A stretch of 64,000 nucleotides of DNA from Streptomyces roseoverticillatus (GTDB taxonomy: Bacteria; Actinomycetota; Actinomycetes; Streptomycetales; Streptomycetaceae). The notes below the pieces were generated by a model, which ran no database searches, was not told the origin of the DNA, and worked only from the letters and a program-made list of their open reading frames with translations. The first letter of the stretch is position 1. Every line of letters begins with the position of its first letter. The DNA lies in NCBI RefSeq assembly GCF_000719265.1, contig NZ_JOFL01000001.1, positions 248,001-312,000 on the forward strand, written 5' to 3'. Positions 52,039 to 60,929 of the stretch are shown piece after piece. The translations under genes were made by a program, and so were the position numbers.

Positions 52039-54483
52039 ATGGGAGCCACGTTGCCCTCACGCCATCGCATCCGCGCCCTGATGGGCCTCGGCCTGGCCGT
52101 GCTGACCTGCGCCGCCACCCTGCCCGGCGAGGCCGCGGCCGCCGCCGCGCCCGCCTCCGAACGCGCCTCGGGCGGCGGCCTGTCCGCCGTCATCCGCTAC
52201 ACCGAGTACGGCGTCCCGCACATCGTCGCCGGGGACTACGCGAACCTCGGCTTCGGCACCGGATGGGCCCAGGCCGCCGACCAGGTGTGCACGCTCGCCG
52301 ACGGGTTCGTCACCCTGCGCGGCGAGCGCTCGGCCCGCTTCGGCCCCGGCGCACGGCCGGACGGATCCCTCTCGTCCGCCTCGACCAACCTCTCCAGCGA
52401 CCTCTTCTTCCGCGGGCTCAACGACGCGAAGACCGTCGACAAGCTCCTCGACCGGCCCGCCCCGGCCGGCCCGACCCGGCAGGCCAAGGAGCTGATGCGC
52501 GGCTGGGCCGCCGGCTACAACGCCTGGCTGGCCCAGCACCGCATCAGTGACCCGGCCTGCCGCGGCGCCGGCTGGGTCACCCCGGTGACCACGCTCGACG
52601 TGGCGCGGCGCGGCTACGCGATCACCGTCCTCGGCGGCGAGGGCATGGCCGCCGACGGGATCGCCGGTGCCGCACAGCCCGGCACGGCGGCCCGTACCGC
52701 CAAGGCTCCGGCGGACCCGGCCGAAACGGCCCGCAAGGTCTTCGACCAGCAGCGCAGGGCCGCCGGCCTGGGCTCGAACGCGGTGGCCTTCGCGGGCTCC
52801 ACCACCGCGAACGGCCGCGGCCTGCTGCTCGGCAACCCCCATTACCCGTGGCAGGGCGGCCGCCGCTTCTGGCAGTCGCAGCAGACCATCCCCGGCGAGC
52901 TGAACGTCTCCGGCGGCTCGCTGCTCGGCGTCCCCGTCGTGGAGATCGGCTACAACGAGCACGTCGCCTGGAGCCACACGGTCGCGACCGGCGTCCCGAC
53001 GAGCCTGTACGAGCTCCGGACCGCGCCCGGCGACCCGCACGCCTACCTCGTGGACGGCAGACGGGAGAAGATGACCGAACGCAAGGTCACCGTGCCCGTG
53101 CGGGGCGAGGACGGCCGGACGTCCGAGGTCACCCGCAGCCAGTGGTGGACGCGGTACGGGCCGGTGGTCACCTCCCTCGACGAGCTCCCGCTGCCCTGGG
53201 CGGACGGCAAGGCGTACGCCCTGGTCGACCCCAACGCGGAGAGCCTGCGCTTCACCGACAGCTCCCTCGCCCTGGGCAAGTCCCGCAGCGTGCGCGGGAT
53301 CCAGGACGCCCTGCGCCGCACACAGGGCCTGCCGTGGGTGAACACGATCGCCGCCGACTCCGGCGGTCACAGCCTCTACACCCAGTCCCAGATCCTGCCG
53401 CGCGTCACCGACGAGCTGGCCGGCCGCTGCTCCACCCCGCTCGGGAAGCAGACCTTCCCGGCCGCCGGCCTCGCGGTCCTGGACGGCTCGCGCGGGGACT
53501 GCGCGCTCGGGCGGGACGCCGACGCGGTCCAGCCCGGCGTCTTCGGGCCGTCCGCGATGCCGTCACTGGTCGACGCCCCGTACGCGGAGAACTCCAACGA
53601 CAGCCCCTGGCTGGCCAATGCGGACCGGCCGCTCACCGGCTACCCGCGGATCTTCGGCGACGTCGCGACGCCCCGTTCGGTGCGCACCCGCGGCGCGATC
53701 GAGGACGTCTCCGCCATGGCGCGGCGCGGCGGGCTGACCGTGGCTGACCTGGAGCGGCAGCAGTTCGCGAACCGTGCTCCCGCGGGCGACCTGGCCGCGG
53801 CGGACGCGGCGAAGGCGTGTGCCGCGCTGCCGGGCGGGAAGGCGACGGGCAGTGACGGCAAGGCCGTCGAGGTCGCGGAGGCCTGCGGGGTGCTGGGCCG
53901 CTGGGACCGTACGGTGCGCACCGGCAGCAAGGGAGCGGTCCTCTTCGCCCGCTTCTGGGGCAGGCTCGTCCGCTCCGTCCCGCAGGCGGAGCTGTGGCGC
54001 GTCCCCTTCTCCGCCGCCGCCCCCGTCACGACGCCGAACACCCTCAACACGGCCTCCCCCGCGTTCGGCCGCGCCCTCGCCGACACCGTCGCCGAGCTGC
54101 GGTCGGCGGGCATCGCCCTGGACGCGCCCCTGGGCGAGCACCAGTTCGTCGTGCGGAACGGCCGAAGGATCCCCGTCTCCGGCGGCGCCGACGCGCTGGG
54201 CATCTGGAACATGATCGAGTCGGCGCCGTGGGACTCCGCCCGCGGCGGCTGGTCCGAGGTGCGGCACGGCTCCAGCTACATCCAGGCCGTCGGTTTCGAG
54301 GGCGGCTCCTGCCCGGTGGCCCGCACGCTCCTGACGTACGGGCAGTCCTCGGACCCCACGTCGCCGCACTCCGCGGACCAGACCCGGCTGTTCTCGGCCG
54401 GGCGCATGGTCCCGGGCAGGTTCTGCGAGAAGGAGATCATGTCCTCGCCGCAGCTGCGGGTGGTGCGCGTGAGCGAACGCTGA
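52039..54483 (+). CDS. penicillin acylase family amidohydrolase (AHL/lipopeptide acylase-like)
   Basis: About 814 residues. A signal peptide (to about residue 35) is followed by the small subunit and a spacer. Autocatalytic cleavage is predicted before Ser246 in GLGSNAVAF, which becomes the N-terminal nucleophile of the large subunit; HTVATGVPTSLY is the equivalent oxyanion/His region. It resembles the AhlM/PvdQ/aculeacin-acylase group that removes fatty acyl chains from N-acyl homoserine lactones or cyclic lipopeptides. It acts outside the membrane. ATG 52039 has no good ribosome-binding site; TTG 52051, preceded by GGGAG, may be the true start. Confidence 0.9.
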   Translation: MGATLPSRHRIRALMGLGLAVLTCAATLPGEAAAAAAPASERASGGGLSAVIRYTEYGVPHIVAGDYANLGFGTGWAQAADQVCTLADGFVTLRGERSARFGPGARPDGSLSSASTNLSSDLFFRGLNDAKTVDKLLDRPAPAGPTRQAKELMRGWAAGYNAWLAQHRISDPACRGAGWVTPVTTLDVARRGYAITVLGGEGMAADGIAGAAQPGTAARTAKAPADPAETARKVFDQQRRAAGLGSNAVAFAGSTTANGRGLLLGNPHYPWQGGRRFWQSQQTIPGELNVSGGSLLGVPVVEIGYNEHVAWSHTVATGVPTSLYELRTAPGDPHAYLVDGRREKMTERKVTVPVRGEDGRTSEVTRSQWWTRYGPVVTSLDELPLPWADGKAYALVDPNAESLRFTDSSLALGKSRSVRGIQDALRRTQGLPWVNTIAADSGGHSLYTQSQILPRVTDELAGRCSTPLGKQTFPAAGLAVLDGSRGDCALGRDADAVQPGVFGPSAMPSLVDAPYAENSNDSPWLANADRPLTGYPRIFGDVATPRSVRTRGAIEDVSAMARRGGLTVADLERQQFANRAPAGDLAAADAAKACAALPGGKATGSDGKAVEVAEACGVLGRWDRTVRTGSKGAVLFARFWGRLVRSVPQAELWRVPFSAAAPVTTPNTLNTASPAFGRALADTVAELRSAGIALDAPLGEHQFVVRNGRRIPVSGGADALGIWNMIESAPWDSARGGWSEVRHGSSYIQAVGFEGGSCPVARTLLTYGQSSDPTSPHSADQTRLFSAGRMVPGRFCEKEIMSSPQLRVVRVSER

Positions 54484-54514
54484 CGGCTCCCGCCGGACCG
54501 GGGCCGGGCGCCGC

Positions 54515-56068
54515 TCACACCGGGCGGGCCCGGCCCTGCCAGTGGGGCTCGCGCAGCCGGCGCTTGTAGAGCTTGCCGTTGGGGTCGCGGGGCATGGCGG
54601 CGATGAACTCGACGGCCCTGGGCCGCTTGTAGCCGGCCAGGGCCCCGGCGCAGTGCGCGAGGATCTCCTCGGCCAGCGGGGCGCCCGGCGCGTGGCCCTC
54701 GGCCGGTTCGACGACCGCGCGGACCTCCTCGCCCCAGTCGTCGTGCGGCACGCCGAAGACGGCGGCGTCGGCGACGGCCGGGTGCCCGAGCAGCACGGCC
54801 TCGATCTCCGCGGGGTAGATGTTGACGCCCCCGGAGATGATCAGGTCGATCTTGCGGTCGCGGAGGAAGAGGTAGCCGTCCTCGTCCAGGTAGCCGAGGT
54901 CGCCGACGGTGAAGAAGTCGCCGATGCGGCCGGCCCGGGTCTTGCCGGCGTCCTTGTGGTACGCGAAGCCGCCGGTGGTCATCTTCATATAGACGGTGCC
55001 GAGCCGGCCCGCCGGGAGGCGGTTGCCGTCGTCGTCGAAGACGGCGAGCTCGCTGATGGGCCAGGCCTTGCCGACCGTGCCGGGCTTCTTCAGCCAGTCC
55101 TCGGCGGTGGCGAAGGCGCCGCCGCCCTCGCTGGCCGCGTAGTACTCCTCGATGCAGCCGCCCCACCAGTCGATCATCGCCCGCTTCACGTGGTCGGGGC
55201 AGGGCGCGGCGCCGTGCACGGCGTGGCGCATGGACGACACGTCGTAGCGGGCGCGGACGTGCTCCGGCAGGGCCAGCAGCCGCTGGAACTGGGTGGGGAC
55301 CATGTGCGTGTGCGTGCACCGGTGGGTCTCGATGAGGCGCAGCATCTCCTCGGGCGCCCACTTGTCCATGACCACCAGCCGGTGGCCGATGTGCAGGGCC
55401 GCGGCCGCGAACTGCAGCACGGCCGTGTGGTAGAGCGGGGAGCACACCAGATGGGTGTTGCCGTCGAACGGCCGGATCCCGAAGATGCCGAGGAATCCGC
55501 CCAGATGGCCCTCCTCGGGCGGCCTGCCGGTGAGCGGGCGGCGGATGCCGCGGGGCCGGCCGGTGGTGCCGGAGGTGTAGTTCATGACCCAGCCGGCGGT
55601 GCGGCCGGCGGGCGGGGTGTCCGGGCGGTCGTCGAGGAGCGCGGCGTACGGGCGGAATCCCGCGATGTCCCCGACCGCGTAGCGCTTGGCGGCGGGCAGG
55701 GCGGCCTCGTCCGCGGCCGCGGCCGCCGTGGTGGCGAACCGCTCGTGGGCGATGAGCGCCTTGGCCTCGCAGTCGGCGACGATCCAGGCGATCTCCGGGC
55801 CCACGAGGTGATGGTTGACCGGCACCAGGTACAGGCCCGCCTGCGTCGCGGCGAGGTGGGCGGTGAGCAACTCGGCGCCGTTGGGGAGCACGACGGCGAA
55901 CGCGTCCCCGGCCCGCAGCCCCGCGGCGCGCAGCCCGTGGACGAGCCGGTTGGCGGCGGCGTGCAGGCGGCCTGCGGTCCAGGTGCCGCCGGCCGGGTCG
56001 ACGAGGACGACGCGGCCGGGGTCGGCGGCGGCCTGCGCCCAGAACCCGTTGGGCGGTGGGGGTGGCAT
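54515..56068 (-). CDS. acyl-CoA ligase (AMP-forming, FadD-type)
   Basis: The ATG at 56068 follows AAGGAGG and gives 517 residues. The P-loop MNYTSGTTGRPRGIRR, the segment YYAASEGGGAF, VGDLGYLDEDGYLFLRDRKIDLIISGG and the catalytic Lys in PNGKLYKRRL are all in place. It is a member of the FadD/acyl-CoA ligase group; the substrate is unknown. It converges on the penicillin-acylase gene, and the fatty acids released by that acylase would be a plausible feedstock (inference). The nitronate monooxygenase gene lies 234 bp upstream on the same strand. Confidence 0.92.
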   Translation of the reverse strand: MPPPPPNGFWAQAAADPGRVVLVDPAGGTWTAGRLHAAANRLVHGLRAAGLRAGDAFAVVLPNGAELLTAHLAATQAGLYLVPVNHHLVGPEIAWIVADCEAKALIAHERFATTAAAAADEAALPAAKRYAVGDIAGFRPYAALLDDRPDTPPAGRTAGWVMNYTSGTTGRPRGIRRPLTGRPPEEGHLGGFLGIFGIRPFDGNTHLVCSPLYHTAVLQFAAAALHIGHRLVVMDKWAPEEMLRLIETHRCTHTHMVPTQFQRLLALPEHVRARYDVSSMRHAVHGAAPCPDHVKRAMIDWWGGCIEEYYAASEGGGAFATAEDWLKKPGTVGKAWPISELAVFDDDGNRLPAGRLGTVYMKMTTGGFAYHKDAGKTRAGRIGDFFTVGDLGYLDEDGYLFLRDRKIDLIISGGVNIYPAEIEAVLLGHPAVADAAVFGVPHDDWGEEVRAVVEPAEGHAPGAPLAEEILAHCAGALAGYKRPRAVEFIAAMPRDPNGKLYKRRLREPHWQGRARPV

Positions 56069-56302
56069 GGGGCCTCCTTCGTCTGGCGGGTGGAGGGTGG
56101 ACGGCGTGGGCGCGCTACGCGGTGCGGCGCCGGGCGCGAACGTGGCCGGGGCGGTCGGTCCGGCGCAGGACCAGGCCGCGGCGCTGCCGCGGTCGGAACG
56201 GGTGTCCCGCGCGTCCGCGCCCGGTCCGGCTCGTTCCGCAACGCCCGCGGCACCGGGCGCCGCAGGAGCCCCGCGGCCACGGCTCACCGGCAAGTCCTGC
56301 AC

Positions 56303-57613
56303 TCACCGGCCCGGCCCGGCCTGATGGGTACCTTCCCCGGCACCGGGCGCCGGAGCGGCCTCGTGGCCACGGGCCTCGGGCGAGGCCTCCACGTCCTCGA
56401 GCGCCGCCGCCCGGTCGGCGCCGCCCCCGACGCCGGGAGTCGTGACGGCCCCGCGGGCCGCGGGCGCGTGCGGTGCGTCCGCGGGGAGTTCCGCCCGCCC
56501 GGAAGGGCCTTCCGCCCCCGACGCGATGCGGTCGAGGCGGGCGACGGCCCGTTCGAAGCCTCTGGTCAGGTCGTCGAAGACGGCCTGGACGCCGCGGCGG
56601 GTGGTCATGCTGCCGACGATCTGGCCGACCGGCGTGCCCAGCAGCGGCTCGGCCTCGTACTTCTGGATGCGGGTCAGCGCCTCGGCGACGAGGAGGCCCT
56701 GCAGGGGCATGGGGAGGGTGCCGGGGCCGGCGGGGTCCTCCCAGGCCTCGGTCCAGGCCGTGCGCAGCTGGCGGGCGGGCTTGCCGGTGAGGGCGCGGGA
56801 GCGCACGGTGTCGCCGGAGCCCGCGGCGAGGAGTTTGGCCGTCAGGGCCGGCGAGCCCAGGTCGGCCTCCTCGGTGGTGAGCCAGAGGGAGCCGAGCCAG
56901 ACGCCCTGGGCGCCGAGGGCGAGCGCGGCGGCGATCTGCTCGCCGGAGCCGATGCCGCCGGCCGCGAGGACGGGCAGCGGTCCGACGGTGCGGACGACCT
57001 CGGGGGTGAGGACCATGGTGGCGATCTCGCCGGTGTGGCCGCCTGCCTCGTAGCCCTGGGCGACGACGACGTCGATGCCGGCGTCGGCGTGCCGGGCGGC
57101 GTGCCGGGCGCTGCCGGCGAGCGCGGCGACGAGGACGCCGTGGGCGTGGGCGCGCCGGACGACGTCGGCGGGCGGCGGGCCGAGGGCGTTGGCGAGCAGG
57201 GCGAGCGGGTGGTCGAAGGCGGTGTCGAGCTGGGCGCGGGCGACGTCCTCCATCCAGCCGGTGATGCGCCAGCCCTGCCGGTCCCCGGCGGCGAGTTCGG
57301 GTACGCCGTGCCGGGCCAGGGTCTCGCGGACGAACCGGCGGTGCCGTTCGGGGATCATCGCCTCGACGTCCGCCTCGGTGACGCCTTCCACCTTCTTGGC
57401 GGGCATGACGACGTCGAGCCCGTACGGTCTGCCGCCGGTGCGGGCGTCCATCCAGTCGAGGTCCCGGGCGAGGTCGCCGGGGTCGGTGTAGCGGACGGCG
57501 CCGAGGACGCCGAGCCCTCCGGCGCGGGAGATCGCCGCGGCGACCGCGGGGAAGGGCGTGAAGCCGAAGACGGCGTGCTCGATGCCCAGCCGCCGGCTCA
57601 ACTCGGTCTGCAT
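56303..57613 (-). CDS. nitronate monooxygenase (2-nitropropane dioxygenase-like) with long C-terminal tail
   Basis: This 436-residue FMN-dependent TIM-barrel enzyme starts ELSRRLGIEHAVFGFTPFPAVAAAISRAGGLGVLG. The FMN/phosphate-binding segments AQGYEAGGHTGE and LAAGGIGSGEQIAAALALGAQGVW are clear. It oxidises alkyl nitronates, or acts as an enoyl-reductase-like partner in fatty-acid metabolism. The last ~70 residues, rich in Ala, Pro, Gly and Glu, exceed the usual length of about 365 and look disordered. The ATG has no ribosome-binding site. The TCTGAC palindrome lies 44-60 bp upstream. Confidence 0.87.
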   Translation of the reverse strand: MQTELSRRLGIEHAVFGFTPFPAVAAAISRAGGLGVLGAVRYTDPGDLARDLDWMDARTGGRPYGLDVVMPAKKVEGVTEADVEAMIPERHRRFVRETLARHGVPELAAGDRQGWRITGWMEDVARAQLDTAFDHPLALLANALGPPPADVVRRAHAHGVLVAALAGSARHAARHADAGIDVVVAQGYEAGGHTGEIATMVLTPEVVRTVGPLPVLAAGGIGSGEQIAAALALGAQGVWLGSLWLTTEEADLGSPALTAKLLAAGSGDTVRSRALTGKPARQLRTAWTEAWEDPAGPGTLPMPLQGLLVAEALTRIQKYEAEPLLGTPVGQIVGSMTTRRGVQAVFDDLTRGFERAVARLDRIASGAEGPSGRAELPADAPHAPAARGAVTTPGVGGGADRAAALEDVEASPEARGHEAAPAPGAGEGTHQAGPGR

Positions 57614-57656
57614 GGGCGGCAGGATGCCGCAGGGGTCCGGGCGAGGGAAGAGGTTT

Positions 57657-57673
57657 TCTGACGCAACGTCAGA
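57657..57673 (-). promoter_or_regulatory. palindrome TCTGAC-N5-GTCAGA, candidate operator (copy 2)
   Basis: TCTGAC (57657-57662) and GTCAGA (57668-57673) are 5 bp apart. Extended arms TTTTCTGACG (57654-57663) and CGTCAGAAAA (57667-57676) make a perfect 10-bp palindrome with a 3-bp spacer. It lies just upstream of the nitronate monooxygenase start and repeats the site at 47056-47072. Confidence 0.68.
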
Positions 57674-57693
57674 AAAACCGGGCAGGCCGCCGC

Positions 57694-59997
57694 TCAGCGG
57701 TGCAGCGGCCGCCCCCGCGCGGCCCCGACCCGGCGGACCGCCGCGACCTGCCGGTAGAGCTCCACGGCCTCCGTGGAGCGGCCCAGCTGTTCGAGGCAGT
57801 GCGCCTCGTCGTTGCGGCTGGTGAGGGCGTCCGGATGGTCGGCGCCCAGGACCCGCTGCCGGGCCTGCGCGACCTCGCGGTAGACGGCGAGGGCCTCGGT
57901 CCAGCGGCCGAGCCAGCCGAGCCCGACCGCGATCTCGCGCCGGCTGACCAGCGTCTCGGGATGGTCGGCGCCCAGCACCCGCTCGCGCACCGCGCACACG
58001 TCGCGCGCCTCGGCCAGGGCCTCCTCCCAGCGCCCGAGGCGGCCGAGGTTGACGCCGAGGCAGTGCCGGGAGCGCAGGGTGTCCGGGTCCTCGGGCCCCT
58101 GGGCGCGGGTGCGCTCGTCCACGAGCTCGCGGAACAGCCGCAGGGCCTCCGCGCTGCGCTGGAGGCGGCCGAGGCAGATGCCGGTCTCGTAGCGGGCGGC
58201 GAGCGTGTCGGGGTGGCCGGCGCCGAGCACCCGCTGCCGCGCGACGGCCACTTCGCGGTAGGTCTGCAGCGCCTCGGTCCAGCGGCCCAGCTGCCCGAGG
58301 GCGTAACCCACCTCGTAGCGGCTGACGAGGGTGTCCGGGTGGGCCGGGCCCAGCACCCGGGAGCGGGTGACCGCCACCTCGCAGGCCATGCGGTACGACT
58401 CCTCCAGCCGGCCCAGGCGGCCGAGGTTGAAGGCCAGGTTGTGGCGGCAGCGCAGGGTGTCCGGGTGGTCGGGGCCCGCGGTCCGCTCGCGCGCGGCGAG
58501 CACGGCGGCGTACACGTCGTGCGCCTCGAAGTGCCGGCCGAGCTGCCCGAGGACGTACGCGGTCTCCTGGCGGGCGGCGAGCGTGGCCGGGTGGTCCGGC
58601 CCGAGGACGCGCTCGCGCCCGGCCGCGGCGCGGGCGTACTCGCGCAGCGCCTCGCCGGGGCGGCCCAGCACGCTGAGGGCGAAGGCGGCCTCGTAGCGGC
58701 TGGTGAGGGTGTCGGGGTGGTCGGGGCCGAGGAGCCGCTCGCGGTCGGCGGCGACGGCGGCGTGCGCCCGGCCGGCCTCCTCCCAGCGGCCCAGCCGGCC
58801 CAGGCGCAGGCCCTCCTGGTGGCGGGCCACGAGCGCGGCGACGGCTTCCGGCGCGGGCGGGACGGCCGGCTCGCGGACAGCGGGCAGGCCGCCGGCGGGC
58901 ACGGCCGTGAGCCCGGCCGGCCCCGCGGGCCCCGCGGTCCAGGCGCCCGTGAGCGCCGCCGCCGGGTCCGGCGGGAGCGCCGTCCGCGGCCCGGGGCCGG
59001 TCGCCTTGGAGCCGGTGGTCATGTTCCTGGCCCAGCCGGGCAGCCGGGGTTCGGGCAGCCGGACGGCCGCCCGCACGGGGTGCGGGCGGCGCTCGGGCGG
59101 CGTCCGGTGGACGGTCACCGGGCGGGCAGGCCGGCCGTGGGGTTCCACCACGAGCAGGCGGCCGTGGAGGTCCGCGGCGTCGGGAGGGCGGTCGTCGGGG
59201 TCCTTCGCGAGCAGGTCGAGGACGATGCGTTCGAAGGCCTCCGGCAGCTCCGGACGGTGGGTGCGCGGCGGCAGGGGCGCGGTGTCCCGGTGGCCGACGA
59301 GCACGGCCCAGGCGTCGTCCATGTCGAACGGCGGGGCGCCGGTGGCGAGCTCGTACAGCACGCAGCCCAGGGAGTACAGGTCGCTGCGGTGGTCGACGGG
59401 GCCGCCGCCGATCTGCTCGGGCGACATGTAGTGGGGCGTGCCCATGGCGATGCCGGTGCCAGTGAGGCGGGAGGAGACCGAGGAGTAGCCGATGGAGTCG
59501 CCGAGCCGGGCGATGCCGAAGTCGCAGATCTTCACGCTGCCGTCGGTCAGCCGCATGACGTTGGCGGGCTTGAGGTCCCGGTGGACGACTCCCTGACCGT
59601 GGGTGTAGGCGAGGGCGGCGGCGACCTGCTCGGCGATCTCCAGGATGTCGGGCACGGCCAGCGGGCGCCCGCAGGTGTCCTCCAGGAGCTCGCTGAGGTT
59701 GCGGCCGTCGAGGAGCTCCATGACCAGGTAGAGCACGCCGTCGGACTCGCCGAAGTCGTGGATGACGGTGATGCCGCGGTGCTGCAGGGCGGCCGCGACG
59801 CGCGCCTCGCGCCGGAAGCGCTCGCGCAGCACCCGGAGGTAGGAGGGCTCGTGCCGCGGCCCCATCGGCTTGAGGCACTTGACGGCGACCTGCCGGCCGA
59901 GCGACTCGTCGAGCGCCCGCCACACCTCGCCCATGCCGCCCCGCCCGATGCGTTCGAGCAGGCGGTACCGCCCTTGGATCAGCCTGGTGTCCACCAT
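57694..59997 (-). CDS. Ser/Thr protein kinase with eight C-terminal TPR repeats
   Basis: This 767-residue protein has an N-terminal Hanks-type kinase domain: GRGGMGEV P-loop (18-25), Lys40 in VAVKCLKP, HRD (139-141), DFG (Asp159), and APE-like SPE. A Pro-rich linker (about 290-425) has no membrane segment, so unlike many PknB-type kinases it is soluble. The C-terminal half consists of eight tandem ~42-residue TPR-type repeats, each ending in a xRVLGxDHPDTL-like turn. Such repeats bind partner proteins. The start overlaps the previous gene's stop by 19 bp, so it is translationally coupled to the MpaB-family gene. Confidence 0.92.
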   Translation of the reverse strand: MVDTRLIQGRYRLLERIGRGGMGEVWRALDESLGRQVAVKCLKPMGPRHEPSYLRVLRERFRREARVAAALQHRGITVIHDFGESDGVLYLVMELLDGRNLSELLEDTCGRPLAVPDILEIAEQVAAALAYTHGQGVVHRDLKPANVMRLTDGSVKICDFGIARLGDSIGYSSVSSRLTGTGIAMGTPHYMSPEQIGGGPVDHRSDLYSLGCVLYELATGAPPFDMDDAWAVLVGHRDTAPLPPRTHRPELPEAFERIVLDLLAKDPDDRPPDAADLHGRLLVVEPHGRPARPVTVHRTPPERRPHPVRAAVRLPEPRLPGWARNMTTGSKATGPGPRTALPPDPAAALTGAWTAGPAGPAGLTAVPAGGLPAVREPAVPPAPEAVAALVARHQEGLRLGRLGRWEEAGRAHAAVAADRERLLGPDHPDTLTSRYEAAFALSVLGRPGEALREYARAAAGRERVLGPDHPATLAARQETAYVLGQLGRHFEAHDVYAAVLAARERTAGPDHPDTLRCRHNLAFNLGRLGRLEESYRMACEVAVTRSRVLGPAHPDTLVSRYEVGYALGQLGRWTEALQTYREVAVARQRVLGAGHPDTLAARYETGICLGRLQRSAEALRLFRELVDERTRAQGPEDPDTLRSRHCLGVNLGRLGRWEEALAEARDVCAVRERVLGADHPETLVSRREIAVGLGWLGRWTEALAVYREVAQARQRVLGADHPDALTSRNDEAHCLEQLGRSTEAVELYRQVAAVRRVGAARGRPLHR

Positions 59998-60905
59998 CCC
60001 GCGCCGCCGCCCCCGTCGATGCCCCGCGCCTCCCCCGGCCCGTCCAGTATGGCGGCCCGTCTGTGCAGGTTGTAGACGGAAGGACGGGTACCGGGCCCGA
60101 GTCTGGCGACCGCGCGGAGGATGTGCTTGGGCGGAAGCTGCCAGCGGACACCGGCGGGGATCAGACGCAGCGCGGCGCCCGCGGCGCGCAGCCGGCGGGT
60201 GACGACGGCCGGGGGCGGGGCCGGCCGGCCGTACAGCTCGTGGGCCCAGGGAGGCAGCGCGGCGTAGGCGAGGGAGGCCACCCGGCCCCAGACCAGGGCG
60301 CGGGCCGGGACCGCCGGGAGCGGCACGGGCGGGCGCCGCAGGAAGGCGTCGACCCCGCGGGCCTCCGGGGTGAGGGCGAGCTCGGGGCGCACCTTCTCGA
60401 AGTAGGCGGCCAGCCGCCCGGTGGTGTCGGGCACGTCGGCGGGATCGAGGCCCACGAGGCGGGCGGACTGCCGGTGTTCGGCGCAGTAGGCGTCGGCCCG
60501 GGCGGCGCTGAGGCGGATGCCGGAGCGGCGGACGACGTGGAGGTAGGAGTCGATTTCGGCGCAGTGCACCCACAGCAGCAGGCCGGGGTCGTCCACGGGG
60601 TAGCGCTCGCCGGTGGCGGGGTCGGTGGCGGACAGCCGGCGGTGGATGCCGCGGACGGCGGCGCCCGCGCGCTCGGCGGCCTCGGTGGTGCCGTACGTGG
60701 TGGTGCCCACGAAGTTCGCGGTGCGCAGCAGGCGGCCCCAGGCGTCCTTGCGGAAGTCGGAGTTCTGCGTGACGCCGCGGACCGCGCGGGGGTGCAGCGC
60801 CTGCAGCCACAGGGCGCGCACCCCGGCGATCCACATCATGGGGTCGCCATGCAGCTGCCAGGTCACCGAGGCGGGCCCGAAGAGCCCGGGGTCGGCTTGC
60901 GGCAT
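59979..60905 (-). CDS. oxygenase MpaB family protein (DUF2236, latex-clearing-like)
   Basis: This 308-residue protein has the DUF2236 signature WIAGVRALWLQALHPRAVRGVTQNSDFRKDAWGRLLRTANFV, with His residues that ligate haem b in the Lcp/MpaB fold, and later YLHVVRRSGIRLS. Members oxidatively cleave lipidic or polyisoprenoid substrates. There is no signal peptide, so it probably acts in the cytoplasm or on the membrane surface. It overlaps the start of the kinase gene by 19 bp, so the two are co-translated. Confidence 0.88.
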   Translation of the reverse strand: MPQADPGLFGPASVTWQLHGDPMMWIAGVRALWLQALHPRAVRGVTQNSDFRKDAWGRLLRTANFVGTTTYGTTEAAERAGAAVRGIHRRLSATDPATGERYPVDDPGLLLWVHCAEIDSYLHVVRRSGIRLSAARADAYCAEHRQSARLVGLDPADVPDTTGRLAAYFEKVRPELALTPEARGVDAFLRRPPVPLPAVPARALVWGRVASLAYAALPPWAHELYGRPAPPPAVVTRRLRAAGAALRLIPAGVRWQLPPKHILRAVARLGPGTRPSVYNLHRRAAILDGPGEARGIDGGGGAGWWTPG

Positions 60906-60929
60906 GGGGCACCTCCCGTCGTCGTCAGG

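Noticed and set aside
56303..60151. 1282-residue open frame on the minus strand
   Set aside because: Only the part from 57613 (nitronate monooxygenase) matches a family. The rest is an out-of-frame shadow of the kinase gene.
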